Numbered from the stretch's first letter, positions 42,635-50,684 are shown. The stretch: 52,438 bases of DNA from Galbitalea sp036499165 (GCA_036499165.1 DASYEE010000146.1:1-52438); one strand, 5' to 3'. Translations and numbers: made by a program. Notes: generated by a model from the letters alone, not told the origin.

Positions 42635-44977
42635 TCAGTCGCGCGACATCGCGGCCGCGTAGTGCGCTTCGAGGTCGACGTACGCGTCGTCAGCGATGTC
42701 GAAGACGACCTTCTTGATCTCGCCACCGGTGAACTCGAAGGCCGAGCCGGCGTAGGCGCTCGAGACGGCATCCCCGCTGTCGTAGCCAATGCAGAGCCCC
42801 TCGCCGCAGAGCGAGAAGTGGCCGAGAATGGTCCGGATCTCGTGCTCGGCGACCATCTCGTCGTCGATGTACAGTTTCAGCGGTCCAACGCCCTCGCGGT
42901 ATTCGCCCATTCGCTCCTTGGTGAACTCCACGCCGATCAGGTGCTTGCCCGACGCGGGCGCGGGCGCCGAGATTCGGTCCTCAGGAGGGATGCCAAGGAA
43001 GTTGTACGAATACGTGACCGTGCCGTCCTTGATGAACAGGGCATGGCCGCCGAATCGCGACCCGTGCGCGAAGATCACTCCCTGCGAACCGGGGGTGAGG
43101 TCGACTTCCGCGATGATTTTGTATGAGACGCCGTGGGTATTCGCGGCGGAGCGCTCCGGGATTTCGGTTGTGCCCGGGTAATAGGTGTACTGCCCGGTTG
43201 GGGGCACGGGAACCCGGAACTCCATCCCGACGAACGTCTCGAAGTCCTTCGCGTTCCCGATGATCTGGAGGTCGTTCAGCGGCAGCACCTTGTTCTTCTC
43301 AGCCTCCGTCATCCACAGGGCCTTCAGCTCCTCGAGCTTGTCCGGGTACTGTGCTGCCAGGTCGTGTTTTTCGGCTCGATCCTCGTCGGTGTGAAACAGC
43401 GACCACGTGTCTTTGTCGAAATTGCTCATACCGCTGACCGGCCCGTGCACCGCGACGGCCTTCCAGCCCTCGTGCCAGATTCCACGGCTGCCGAGCATCT
43501 CGTAGTACTGGGTGTGCTTCTGGGTCGCACCGTCGGTTGGCGCATCGAAGCTGTAGCGCATCGACACGCCGTGCAGGGGTTCCTGCACGACCCCGTTGTA
43601 GGTCTCGGGAAGCCCCACTCCGCAGGCGTCGAATATGGTCGGGACGATGTCAGTTGAGTGGTGATACTGGTCACGGACCTCCCCCCGCGCCTTGATGCCG
43701 GCGGGCCAATGGATCACGAGAGGATCACAGACGCCGCCCTGATAGGTGTACCGCTTGAACATCTTGTACGGGGTCGAGAACGCCATCGCCCAGCCCGTCG
43801 GGTAGTGGTTATAGGTCTCAGGGCTCCCGAGCTTGTCGACCATCGTCAGGTTTTGCCGTTCGTCGTCCGGGTAGCCGCCGAAGATCTTGCCCTCGTTGAC
43901 GGAGCCGTTGGGGCTTCCCTCACCCGACGCACCGTTGTCTGCGCAGTAGAAGATGATCGTGTTCTCGAGCTGCCCCGACTCCTCCAGGTAGTCGACGATG
44001 CGGCCGACCTGGGAATCCGTGTACTCGGAGAATCCGGCGTACACCTCAGCCATGCGAGAGAACATCCGCTTCTCTTCGTCGGTGAGCTCCGCCCACGGGC
44101 GCACCTCATCGGTCTGGCTGTATGTGCCCTCTGGCATGGGATTGATGCCCGAAAATTCAGTACCCTCCGGCAGGATGCCTTTTTCGATCATGCGAGGGAG
44201 CACCCAGTCGCGGTACGCCTCGTACCCGTCGTCGAACACGCCCTTGTATTTGTCGATGTACTCCTGCGGCGCATGGTGCGGTGCGTGGTTCGCCCCCGGG
44301 CAGAACCACAGGTACCAGGGCTTGTCCGGCTCAGTCTGCTTGGCGTCGCGGATCATCTTGAGCGCCTGGTCCGTCAGGTCCTTCGACAGGTGGTAGCCGT
44401 CCTCCGGAAGGTACGGCTGGTCGATGTACCGGTTGTCTTCCGCGAGCGACGGGTACCAGTTGTTGGTTTCTCCCCCGATGAACCCGTAGAACCGGTCATA
44501 CCCCTGCGCGAGGGGCCAGTTCTTCTTGGATCCGCCGGCCGTCCACTCGTCGATGGGCACGTTGTGGTTCTTGCCGACCCAGTATGTCGACCACCCGGCG
44601 TCTCGAAGGATGTTAGCCATCGTGGCGTTCTCGGGCGGAATGTGCGAGTTGTAGCCCGGGAATCCGGTGGACGACTCAGAGATCGTGGCAAATCCGTTCG
44701 AGTGGTGGTTGCGACCGGTCAGGAAGGTCGACCTCGTCGGCGAACAGAGTGCCGTCGTGTGCCACTGCGTGTAGGTCAACCCGCCCTTGGCAAGGCGATC
44801 CATGGTTGGCATGTTGATGCGGCCACCGTACGGCGACCACGCGGCCTGGCCTGTGTCGTCGTAAAGGACAACGAGGATATTCGGAGCGCCAGCCGGCGCG
44901 GCCAGCGGGATGAACGCGTCCCAGTCCGAGACGGAGTCACGTACATCCAGCTTGATTGTTCCCTTGAAGTCAGCCAC
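42635..44977 (-). CDS. Arylsulfatase (type I, formylglycine-dependent)
   Basis: This 780-aa sulfatase should hydrolyse sulfate esters. The formylglycine signature CSPTR (78-82) is present, with Ca ligands in LYDDTG (D40/D41), lysine/histidine residues in WVGKNHN, and the CADNGASGEGSPNGS site (metal Asp/Asn). There is no signal peptide, so it is cytoplasmic or exported by another route. After about residue 600 a C-terminal beta domain follows (SYKIIAEVDLTPGSQGVIFAHG onward), a second copy of which stands free at 46.8-47.3 kb. The GTG 44977 start has AAAGG nine bases upstream. It is divergent from the DUF6325-like/SHOCT genes. Its length exceeds many sulfatases (about 500-550 aa) because of this extra domain. 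Confidence 0.95.
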   Translation of the reverse strand: MADFKGTIKLDVRDSVSDWDAFIPLAAPAGAPNILVVLYDDTGQAAWSPYGGRINMPTMDRLAKGGLTYTQWHTTALCSPTRSTFLTGRNHHSNGFATISESSTGFPGYNSHIPPENATMANILRDAGWSTYWVGKNHNVPIDEWTAGGSKKNWPLAQGYDRFYGFIGGETNNWYPSLAEDNRYIDQPYLPEDGYHLSKDLTDQALKMIRDAKQTEPDKPWYLWFCPGANHAPHHAPQEYIDKYKGVFDDGYEAYRDWVLPRMIEKGILPEGTEFSGINPMPEGTYSQTDEVRPWAELTDEEKRMFSRMAEVYAGFSEYTDSQVGRIVDYLEESGQLENTIIFYCADNGASGEGSPNGSVNEGKIFGGYPDDERQNLTMVDKLGSPETYNHYPTGWAMAFSTPYKMFKRYTYQGGVCDPLVIHWPAGIKARGEVRDQYHHSTDIVPTIFDACGVGLPETYNGVVQEPLHGVSMRYSFDAPTDGATQKHTQYYEMLGSRGIWHEGWKAVAVHGPVSGMSNFDKDTWSLFHTDEDRAEKHDLAAQYPDKLEELKALWMTEAEKNKVLPLNDLQIIGNAKDFETFVGMEFRVPVPPTGQYTYYPGTTEIPERSAANTHGVSYKIIAEVDLTPGSQGVIFAHGSRFGGHALFIKDGTVTYSYNFLGIPPEDRISAPAPASGKHLIGVEFTKERMGEYREGVGPLKLYIDDEMVAEHEIRTILGHFSLCGEGLCIGYDSGDAVSSAYAGSAFEFTGGEIKKVVFDIADDAYVDLEAHYAAAMSRD

Positions 44978-45038
44978 GGTCGTGCCTTTCGCTTGAATGT
45001 CCGATCCTCACTTTCGGCCGAGCTCGGCTGCGGTCACT

Positions 45039-45057
45039 TCACCCAAATCAGGTGGAG
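45039..45057 (+). promoter_or_regulatory. Candidate operator, copy 1 (weak)
   Basis: TCACCCAAATCAGGTGGAG lies in the 158-bp divergent gap between the sulfatase and the DUF6325-like gene. It matches the island's dyad TCACCC-N5-GGGCGA imperfectly (right arm GGTGGA, spacer 6). It also has its own small dyad, CACC...GGTG. Confidence 0.4.
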
Positions 45058-45135
45058 AGGCTCTGCTCACATGCGACCTACGGTCAGGTGGTCGGCGTGG
45101 CCAGCGCCGTGAAATGACCCAACGAAAGGAAAGCC

Positions 45136-45582
45136 ATGAGCCTCGCAGACTCACCAGGGTTCGACTTCGGCCCGATCGAATTCGTGCTTCTCGGCTTTGA
45201 GGGCTCTGCACCTGATGCCGCTTTCTTGTCAGCCATCGAAGGGCTCGTGGAATCCGACACGATTCGTCTGCTCGATCTCGTGATCGTCACATCCGATTCT
45301 GCAGGGGACGTCTCCATCGTCGAGATAGATGAGCTGCCTGAGGACTACGGTCTCGCAGCTCTCGAGCTGTCTGCCTCGGGAATTGCGGCTGAAGAAGATC
45401 TCATCGATGTCACAGAAGCCATGCCGCCCGGTTCGTCGGCCGCGATCGCGGTGATCGAGCTGGTGTGGGCGAAAGACCTGGCTGCGAAACTCTCGGCGTC
45501 TGGCGGATTCGTCATCCACTCCGAGCGCGTGCCCGCTGTCGTTGTCAATGACGCTCTGGCGACCCTGTCCCAGGAAGGATAA
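45136..45582 (+). CDS. DUF6325-like protein, copy 1
   Basis: This 148-aa soluble alpha/beta protein starts GPIEFVLLGFEGS and has SDTIRLLDLVIVTSDSAG and a C-terminal WAKDLAAKLSASGGFVIHSERVP. It aligns throughout with the gene at 49965 (GPIE, LV-SD-IR, VT-D-AG, GG-V-H-R), so these are paralogs. Similar small proteins (DUF6325/DUF1269-like, possibly membrane-associated sensors) are of unknown function. A ribosome-binding site (AAAGGAAAG) precedes the ATG. It is followed 7 bases later by a SHOCT gene. Confidence 0.8.
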   Translation: MSLADSPGFDFGPIEFVLLGFEGSAPDAAFLSAIEGLVESDTIRLLDLVIVTSDSAGDVSIVEIDELPEDYGLAALELSASGIAAEEDLIDVTEAMPPGSSAAIAVIELVWAKDLAAKLSASGGFVIHSERVPAVVVNDALATLSQEG

Positions 45583-45589
45583 AAAGCAC

Positions 45590-45901
45590 ATGCCACTATT
45601 CAGACGATTTGGTCGCCCCGGACTTCTCGGGCTCGCGGCCGGTACCGCCGTTGTCGCAGGTACTGCCACCGCCGTTTCCGGTGGGATGCGCCGAAGCCAA
45701 CAGCGTCGGGAGCAGGAGGACTACGAGGCGCAGCAGTACGAAAACTCGCAGGCGGCGGCTGTCGCTGCCCCTCCCCCCGCAGCCGCGAGCGGCGAGGCTG
45801 CGCTGGTTGGACAGATCCGAAACCTGGGTGACCTGCACGCAAGCGGAGTGCTGAGCGACGACGAGTTCGCCGCCGCAAAGGCGAAACTCCTTGCCAGCTG
45901 A
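45590..45901 (+). CDS. SHOCT-domain protein, copy 1
   Basis: This 103-aa protein has the N-terminal signature MPLFRRFGRPGLLG, a short hydrophobic alanine/threonine stretch, a Gln/Glu/Ala/Pro-rich linker and a C-terminal SHOCT motif (LGDLHASGVLSDDEFAAAKA) that helps small oligomers form. Its first 14 residues are identical to those of the gene at 50390. The ATG at 45590 has AGGAAGG upstream, overlapping the preceding stop. The frame is intact. The function is unknown. Confidence 0.85.
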   Translation: MPLFRRFGRPGLLGLAAGTAVVAGTATAVSGGMRRSQQRREQEDYEAQQYENSQAAAVAAPPPAAASGEAALVGQIRNLGDLHASGVLSDDEFAAAKAKLLAS

Positions 45902-45921
45902 TCCGGCTTGGACCAGTGACG

Positions 45922-46566
45922 ATGAACGATGGTGAGTTGCCAGCGCGACTGCCGTTGTGGATGCCGGCGTTCATCGTCATCGTGTCTCTCGCTACGGTTG
46001 TCGCGATCTGGACGTATCAGTCGCCGACGCCAGCCAGCACGCAGGCCGCGACCTGCCCACCCTCCGGAGCCTCGTCCGCGCTCGCTACCGGGCCGCCCCT
46101 GTTCACTGACAACAACATCGCAACGTATGTCGGTGGCAACTTCGCCTCGTCATCGGCGAATCTCCAATCCGAAGGTCTTGTCGTCATCATGGGGAACGCC
46201 GGGTTCAGCGGTGTGCGGACTTCCGACGTCCAGGTCGGCTCCGTCTCCGTCGGTAGCCAGGTGGCGCCCTCGAGCGACACGAACATGCTCGCGGTCGGCG
46301 GGTCCGTCACAAGCGGGTCGACCATCCGCACCCACGGAGCGGAGGTCAGGCAGGGACTCGGGAGTTCCGCGACGGCTTCCTACAACGGATTCGCCCTGGA
46401 TCTTCGTGCAAAGTCGGCTGCACTGGCCGAGCAGGCCACGAATGGCAGTGTTCAGGCAAGCGATGGCGAGCTGTTCCTTACGGGCGGCGGATCGTCGAGG
46501 CCGCAGATCTTCGCGATCGACGCGCTCGCGCTGTCGTCGGGTCGACTTCAAGGACATTCCGGATGA
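45922..46566 (+). pseudogene. Choice-of-anchor-like secreted protein, frameshifted at the 3' end
   Basis: The 214-aa frame starts with an N-terminal membrane helix (about 10-32) and a Ser/Gly-rich body like choice-of-anchor A proteins (for example DTNMLAVGGSVTSGSTIR, then QIFAIDALALSSG). It stops at 46566, but the matching continuation (VDFKDIPDDSAIVVNVTGATLDL) is in the next frame, so the break lies near 46540-46555. Start at ATG 45922; a GTG at 45916 is also possible. It follows the SHOCT gene by 20 bases. I regard the gene as decayed or carrying a sequencing error. Confidence 0.65.
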
Positions 46567-46619
46567 TTCCGCCATTGTTGTGAACGTCACGGGGGCAACG
46601 CTGGATCTTCGGGTCGCCG

Positions 46620-46760
46620 AAATCTCGGTCGGCGGGGTGCGCGTCGATAAGCCGTTCAGCAGCATGGGGCTGACTGCGGTCGTCAACGATCGCGATGACC
46701 TGCGTTGTGCTGCTGCTGATCGGCGTCGACCTCATTGGCAAAGGAATCGGGGCCCTCTGA
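46620..46760 (+). pseudogene. C-terminal remnant of a GAP-family transporter gene
   Basis: Two frames together give the end of a GAP-family protein like the intact gene at 48987. VRVDKPFSSMGLTA reads in one frame, then after a shift near 46675-46690 the next frame reads TIAMTCVVLLLIGVDLIGKG and ends IGAL. The intact gene ends SAIMSVLLLVIGVVSIGKGI and then SGL. It is fused to the tail of the choice-of-anchor-like gene and has no start of its own. It is probably a scar of a deletion. Confidence 0.7.
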
Positions 46761-46777
46761 CCGGCCGCGTTCGCCTG

Positions 46778-47299
46778 TCAGCTGGCGGCGTCGTCGTCGA
46801 GGCGGATGTAGACGGAGTGCACCTCACCGCCGACGAGCGGTGGCAGTTCGCTCGGGTCCTTCATGAACTCATCGAAGGTGTCGGCGTGAAGCCGATCACG
46901 GCGCGGCAGCAGCGAATCCCGGGGGCGGCTGCGCAACTCCTCTTTCGCCACCTGCCGATCGTCGACATATATGCGAACCGGTCCGTAGACGGCGAAGTAA
47001 TCGCCAGCGTGGTCCCTGGTGAAATCGAGACAGATTTCATGCCGCCCCGGCTTCGGCCGAACCGCAGCCATGTAGTGGTGTGATTTCTCGTTCGCGACGT
47101 CGTAGCCGAGCACGAGATGGTCGCCATCGAGCGCAAGGACCTGCCTGCCAAAGGCCGTCGGATGCGCGACGATGGTTCCTCGGCAGCTGTGACCGATCGT
47201 GACATCCACCGCGATCCTGAAAGAAACGGAATAGGTGTCGACGATGAGCCGCTCCGGCACATAAAGGGCTTCGGGATACTGCCAGTTCTCACTGGGCAT
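46778..47299 (-). CDS. Free-standing arylsulfatase C-terminal-domain protein
   Basis: This 173-aa protein resembles the C-terminal domain of the sulfatase at 42.6 kb. SFRIAVDVTIGHSCRGTIVAHP matches SYKIIAEVDLTPGSQGVIFAHG in the sulfatase. YGPVRIYVDDRQVAKEELRS matches VGPLKLYIDDEMVAEHEIRT. VGGEVHSVYIRLDDDA matches TGGEIKKVVFDIADDA. It lacks the sulfatase catalytic core. Its ATG lies inside the SulP 3' end (overlap 11 bases), so it is probably made from the transporter mRNA. It may bind glycan or sulfate; this is inference. Confidence 0.8.
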   Translation of the reverse strand: MPSENWQYPEALYVPERLIVDTYSVSFRIAVDVTIGHSCRGTIVAHPTAFGRQVLALDGDHLVLGYDVANEKSHHYMAAVRPKPGRHEICLDFTRDHAGDYFAVYGPVRIYVDDRQVAKEELRSRPRDSLLPRRDRLHADTFDEFMKDPSELPPLVGGEVHSVYIRLDDDAAS

Positions 47300-48956
47300 G
47301 GCTGCCTTCCTTGGTTTCTGCCCCGCCCAACTCGGCGATCGCCTGGCGATTCGTCCCGAACGTCCGTTGGCCTGCTTGCGGATCGATCACGTCGATTGCA
47401 GCCGCAAGATCCGGGCGCACTCGGCTGTAGAAGAGGCCGATGTCCCGGGTCTTCAGCCAGTCGAGAGTCTCGGCGAAGATCTTGGCCCCCGTCACATCGA
47501 TGTCTGTGATTGCCTCGCAGTCGAGCACCAGGCTGCGGAGGCCGAGTGGCACTCCACTCTTCACCGCCTTCCGGATTGCGTCGTCGAATACGGAAGCGTT
47601 GGCGAAGAAGAGCGGTGCGGCGAAGCGAACAACGGCGACTCCGGGGGCGGTGATGAACTCGCCCGGGCTCAGCGGGAGCAACGAACCGCCGGGCACATCG
47701 TTAGCGCTCAGGAAGTCGACGGGCGGTTTCGAGGCGCGCAGTGCGAGGTTGATCAGGGAGAGGACGAAGGCAAGGACGATTCCGATGATGGGACCAAGCA
47801 GCAGCGTCCCAAGGAAGCACACCGCCCCCACCAGGAACTCAAACCGGTTGGCGCGGAAGATCAGGATGAGCTCCCGGATGCCGAGCAGCGGCAGGATCGC
47901 GACGGCGACCACGGCGCCGATCGCGGGTGAGGGGATGTGTTCGAGCAGGCTGGTTCCGAAGATCACGAGGAGCAGTGTGCCGACCGCGGTGACCGCCGAA
48001 GGGAGTTGCGTGCGAGAGCCGACCTGGTCGAGCGCGGCCGTGCGAGAGGTCGACGAGCCGATCGTGAATCCGCCGCTGAGTCCGGCTCCGATGTTCGCAG
48101 CGCCAAAGGCAAAGAGGTCCCGGTTCGGATTGACAGCATAACCGCGGCGCTGCCCGTAGCTCTTCGACACGAGGAGCCCCTCGGCCATGGCCACGAGTGT
48201 GAGTGCGGCGGCGCTCGGAACCAACTGCGCCCACTGCATCAGCGACAGCGACGGCCAAGTGAATGCCGGAGGGCCGGCCTGCACCTTGCCGAGCACCGCG
48301 ACCCCGGCGTCTTCCGCCCCGGTGAGAACGACCGCGACGGTCGTGACGATCAGCACGACGAGCGCCCACGGCACCTTGCGAAGGAATTTGCGCCCGACTA
48401 AAAGGATCGCGACGGAGCCAGCCGCGATAAGGACGGACCAGATGTTTATCGTCCCGAGCCCAGAAAACAACTGTTCGAGCTTTGCGATGAATTCGGCTCC
48501 GCTGTCGATGTGGACGCCCAGCATTTTCGCCACCTGGCTCACGAGGATATCGAGGGCCAGTCCTCCCACGAATCCGACAAGGATGGGATCGGAGAGGAAG
48601 TTGGCGAGAAATCCGAGCTTAAAGAACGAGCACACGAGGAACAGCACACCCCCGATGAGAGCCTGGGCGAGCGCCATCGTTATGTACTGCTTCCCCCCGG
48701 CAGTCGCGAGCCCGGCCAGCGACGACGCGACGAGCGCGGCTGCCGCTGCATCCGGGGATGCGACCAACTGCCTGCTCGAGGCAAGCACGGCAAACAAGAT
48801 TCCGGGAACGATGAGCGCGTAGAGCCCAGCGGTGGGCGGCAGGCCCGCGATCTGGGCGTATCCGATGTTCAGCGGTACGGCGATCGCGAGCAGCGTCACG
48901 CCAGACAACGCCTCGGATGCGAGGTTGTGCCGGGTCAGGCCGGGCATGATCCGCAT
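47289..48956 (-). CDS. SulP-family anion transporter with STAS domain
   Basis: This sulfate/bicarbonate-type membrane transporter is 555 aa with a transmembrane core (about 15-420, including SGVTLLAIAVPLNIGYAQIA near the N-terminus and GSSTSRTAALDQVGSRTQLP). A C-terminal cytoplasmic STAS domain follows (about 430-545, with LVLDCEAITDIDVTGAKIF). It probably imports sulfate or a related anion, which fits the adjacent sulfatase. It overlaps the downstream sulfatase-domain gene by 11 bases. The 30 bases before the ATG follow the GAP gene stop. Confidence 0.93.
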   Translation of the reverse strand: MRIMPGLTRHNLASEALSGVTLLAIAVPLNIGYAQIAGLPPTAGLYALIVPGILFAVLASSRQLVASPDAAAAALVASSLAGLATAGGKQYITMALAQALIGGVLFLVCSFFKLGFLANFLSDPILVGFVGGLALDILVSQVAKMLGVHIDSGAEFIAKLEQLFSGLGTINIWSVLIAAGSVAILLVGRKFLRKVPWALVVLIVTTVAVVLTGAEDAGVAVLGKVQAGPPAFTWPSLSLMQWAQLVPSAAALTLVAMAEGLLVSKSYGQRRGYAVNPNRDLFAFGAANIGAGLSGGFTIGSSTSRTAALDQVGSRTQLPSAVTAVGTLLLVIFGTSLLEHIPSPAIGAVVAVAILPLLGIRELILIFRANRFEFLVGAVCFLGTLLLGPIIGIVLAFVLSLINLALRASKPPVDFLSANDVPGGSLLPLSPGEFITAPGVAVVRFAAPLFFANASVFDDAIRKAVKSGVPLGLRSLVLDCEAITDIDVTGAKIFAETLDWLKTRDIGLFYSRVRPDLAAAIDVIDPQAGQRTFGTNRQAIAELGGAETKEGSHAQ

Positions 48957-48986
48957 GCGATGCTCCTTCGTGATCGGGTCTGGCTC

Positions 48987-49661
48987 TTACAAGCCGGAGA
49001 TTCCCTTGCCGATGCTGACGACGCCGATTACCAGCAGCAGGACGCTCATGATCGCGGAGTTGTTTGCGGTCAGCCACCCACGCAGGCGCTCAAGCGGTGC
49101 GCGAATCCTGTCGGCGGCGACAAGGTAGCCGACTACCGGGACGGCGACCGTGGTGATCGCGATGACCACGAAGACCGCGACCGCGATGACCTGAAGGCCG
49201 ACCGCGAGCCCGGAGGTGCCGACTGCGACGCCCGCCGAGACGGCCATGATCAGGTTCTTGGGATTCACCGCCGACAGAACGAAACCGAGCCCAGCCGCTT
49301 TGGGAGCGGTGATGCCGTCGATCGCAGACATCCATTTCGGCATCGTTGGTTGCGCGTCACCTCTCGGCCGTCGGCCCCACTGCAGGAGCGCTGTGACGAT
49401 GAGCACCGCACCGAGGACGATCTTGATGACGGAGACGACGACCGACGGTCCCGCCGTGCCGGTGCCGGTGTCGATCAGTGCGGAGATGAGGGTGAAGATC
49501 GTCGCAGCGACCGCAACCCCGAGGGTCCAGCCGAGAAGAAAGGCCACGCTGTTCGCTCGCGCACGCTGCGACAGCAGCATAAGAATCGCGGCGATAATCG
49601 GCAGCGGGCTAATTGCTACCGTTACGGCGAGCGGCAGGATGTCGCCAATGACGCCGTTCAC
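48987..49661 (-). CDS. GAP-family (LysE-superfamily-like) membrane exporter
   Basis: This 224-aa protein has six membrane helices and resembles the GAP family (Sap/LysE superfamily) of small-molecule exporters. It has LAVTVAISPLPIIAAILML at the start, LGFVLSAVNPKNLIMAVSAG in the middle and the C-terminal helix SVLLLVIGVVSIGKG. The start is GTG 49661, overlapping the stop of the upstream 58-aa gene as GTGA. The downstream SulP gene lies 30 bases on, so an operon small gene-GAP-SulP-sulfatase domain is likely. Confidence 0.88.
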   Translation of the reverse strand: MNGVIGDILPLAVTVAISPLPIIAAILMLLSQRARANSVAFLLGWTLGVAVAATIFTLISALIDTGTGTAGPSVVVSVIKIVLGAVLIVTALLQWGRRPRGDAQPTMPKWMSAIDGITAPKAAGLGFVLSAVNPKNLIMAVSAGVAVGTSGLAVGLQVIAVAVFVVIAITTVAVPVVGYLVAADRIRAPLERLRGWLTANNSAIMSVLLLVIGVVSIGKGISGL

Positions 49662-49834
49662 GTCAGGTGCCGCGAACGGCCTCTGTCTCCGGGAGATTCA
49701 TCCCCGGAATCGCGAGCTCCGTCGCGGCCGAACCGTTCCCACCATCCGCAGTCGTCGTGAAACACTTCCGTGCCTATCGTGATCGGCTGAGTGTCTTCCA
49801 GCGAGGCCAGGATCACGTCATCGTTCGAGTTCAT
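49658..49834 (-). CDS. Unannotated 58-aa protein upstream of the GAP gene
   Basis: This is a complete small gene. It has ATG 49834 with a strong ribosome-binding site GGAGGG eight bases upstream and 58 codons, and its stop TGA (49658-49660) overlaps the GTG start of the GAP gene (GTGA). The protein is acidic with a tryptophan/cysteine patch HDDCGWWERFGRD in the middle and no membrane helix or signal. I do not recognise the family. The coupling with the exporter argues that it is translated and has a related role. Confidence 0.7.
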   Translation of the reverse strand: MNSNDDVILASLEDTQPITIGTEVFHDDCGWWERFGRDGARDSGDESPGDRGRSRHLT

Positions 49835-49890
49835 AGTGTTCGCCCTCCGTCGTCGTGCGACAGTCGACCACTATCGGGCTTGGCCGCGGC

Positions 49891-49908
49891 TCACCCGAAC
49901 GGGGCGAG
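49891..49908 (+). promoter_or_regulatory. Candidate operator, copy 2
   Basis: TCACCCGAACGGGGCGAG lies in the 130-bp divergent gap between the 58-aa gene/GAP operon and the DUF6325-like copy 2. As a dyad it reads TCACCC-GAACG-GGGCGA. It shares the pattern with the site at 50629-50646. Confidence 0.55.
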
Positions 49909-49964
49909 GCTGCCGAGCTGGCGCACGGCAAAGACTGTGTGCGGGTTGAGAAGCGGAGCGGGAT

Positions 49965-50369
49965 ATGGGACCGATTGAGGCGGTGATCGTCACATTTCCC
50001 CGGGCGGGCCAGGTCGCTGCGGTCGGCCCGATCATGGAGGACCTCGTCGATTCGGATCACATTCGCGTCGTCGACGCCATCCTCGTGACCTGGGATGCGG
50101 CGGGAGAACTGGTCGTCAATGACATCGACGACGCGCTTGTTCCGTTGTGGTCATCCATCAGCACCGCACCCCAGCCGCTGCTCAATGCCGAGGATGCGGC
50201 GCTCGCGGGGCAGGACCTCCGCCCGGACGGAGCCGCTTTCGTCGTCGTCATCGAGCAAACCTGGCCCGATCATCTCGCAAAGCTGGTTGAAGACAGCGGC
50301 GGCAATGTCGCCCTTCACGTGCGCATCGATCCCGACACCGTCGAGATCGCCGCCAGGCAGAACGCCTAG
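49965..50369 (+). CDS. DUF6325-like protein, copy 2
   Basis: This 134-aa soluble protein is a diverged copy of the gene at 45136. It begins GPIEAVIVTFPRAG, continues SDHIRVVDAILVTWDAAG, and ends VVVIEQTWPDHLAKLVEDSG, then GNVALHVRID. It lacks the extra N-terminal residues of copy 1. ATG 49965 has GGAGCGGGAT upstream. It is followed 20 bases later by a second SHOCT gene. The function is unknown. Confidence 0.8.
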   Translation: MGPIEAVIVTFPRAGQVAAVGPIMEDLVDSDHIRVVDAILVTWDAAGELVVNDIDDALVPLWSSISTAPQPLLNAEDAALAGQDLRPDGAAFVVVIEQTWPDHLAKLVEDSGGNVALHVRIDPDTVEIAARQNA

Positions 50370-50389
50370 GGCGGGATGGGACTGCCCCA

Positions 50390-50623
50390 ATGCCGCTCTT
50401 TAGACGATTCGGACGACCGGGACTGCTGGGCTCCGTAACTCGGACTGAGATCGTGGCCGGCACGCCAGCTATGACCGCTCGCGTTGTTGGGCGATCACTA
50501 GCGCGTCCGGACTGGACGGCTTTCACCAAGGATCTTCACATACTGGATGACATGCATTCCGCGGGCCACATCACGGACGACGAGTTCAACACTGCCAAGG
50601 CCCGCCTGTTCGCCGCCAAATAA
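50390..50623 (+). CDS. SHOCT-domain protein, copy 2
   Basis: This 77-aa protein starts MPLFRRFGRPGLLG, identical to copy 1 over 14 residues. It then has a shorter, different linker and a C-terminal SHOCT motif (LDDMHSAGHITDDEFNTAKA). The hydrophobic stretch of copy 1 is reduced, so the linker has diverged. It is followed 74 bases later by the STAND regulator gene, with a palindromic motif between. Confidence 0.85.
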   Translation: MPLFRRFGRPGLLGSVTRTEIVAGTPAMTARVVGRSLARPDWTAFTKDLHILDDMHSAGHITDDEFNTAKARLFAAK

Positions 50624-50628
50624 CTACC

Positions 50629-50646
50629 CTCGCCCTAAAAGGGTGA
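50629..50646 (-). promoter_or_regulatory. Candidate operator, copy 3
   Basis: On the minus strand the site reads TCACCCTTTTAGGGCGAG, matching TCACCC-N5-GGGCGA, and on the plus strand it contains CCCTAAAAGGG. It sits in the 74-bp gap before the regulator gene and differs from copy 2 chiefly in the spacer. Confidence 0.55.
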
Positions 50647-50684
50647 GACGAGGCCCACCTCTTCCGGTTGAACTCCGTCGTCGA

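Noticed and set aside
43658..45112. 484-aa plus-strand frame opposite the sulfatase
   Set aside because: The sulfatase frame has CSPTR and metal motifs; the antisense is Val/Arg-rich and without a match.
48510..49760. 416-aa plus-strand frame opposite SulP and GAP
   Set aside because: It is Asp/Arg-rich and covers two clear membrane-protein genes.
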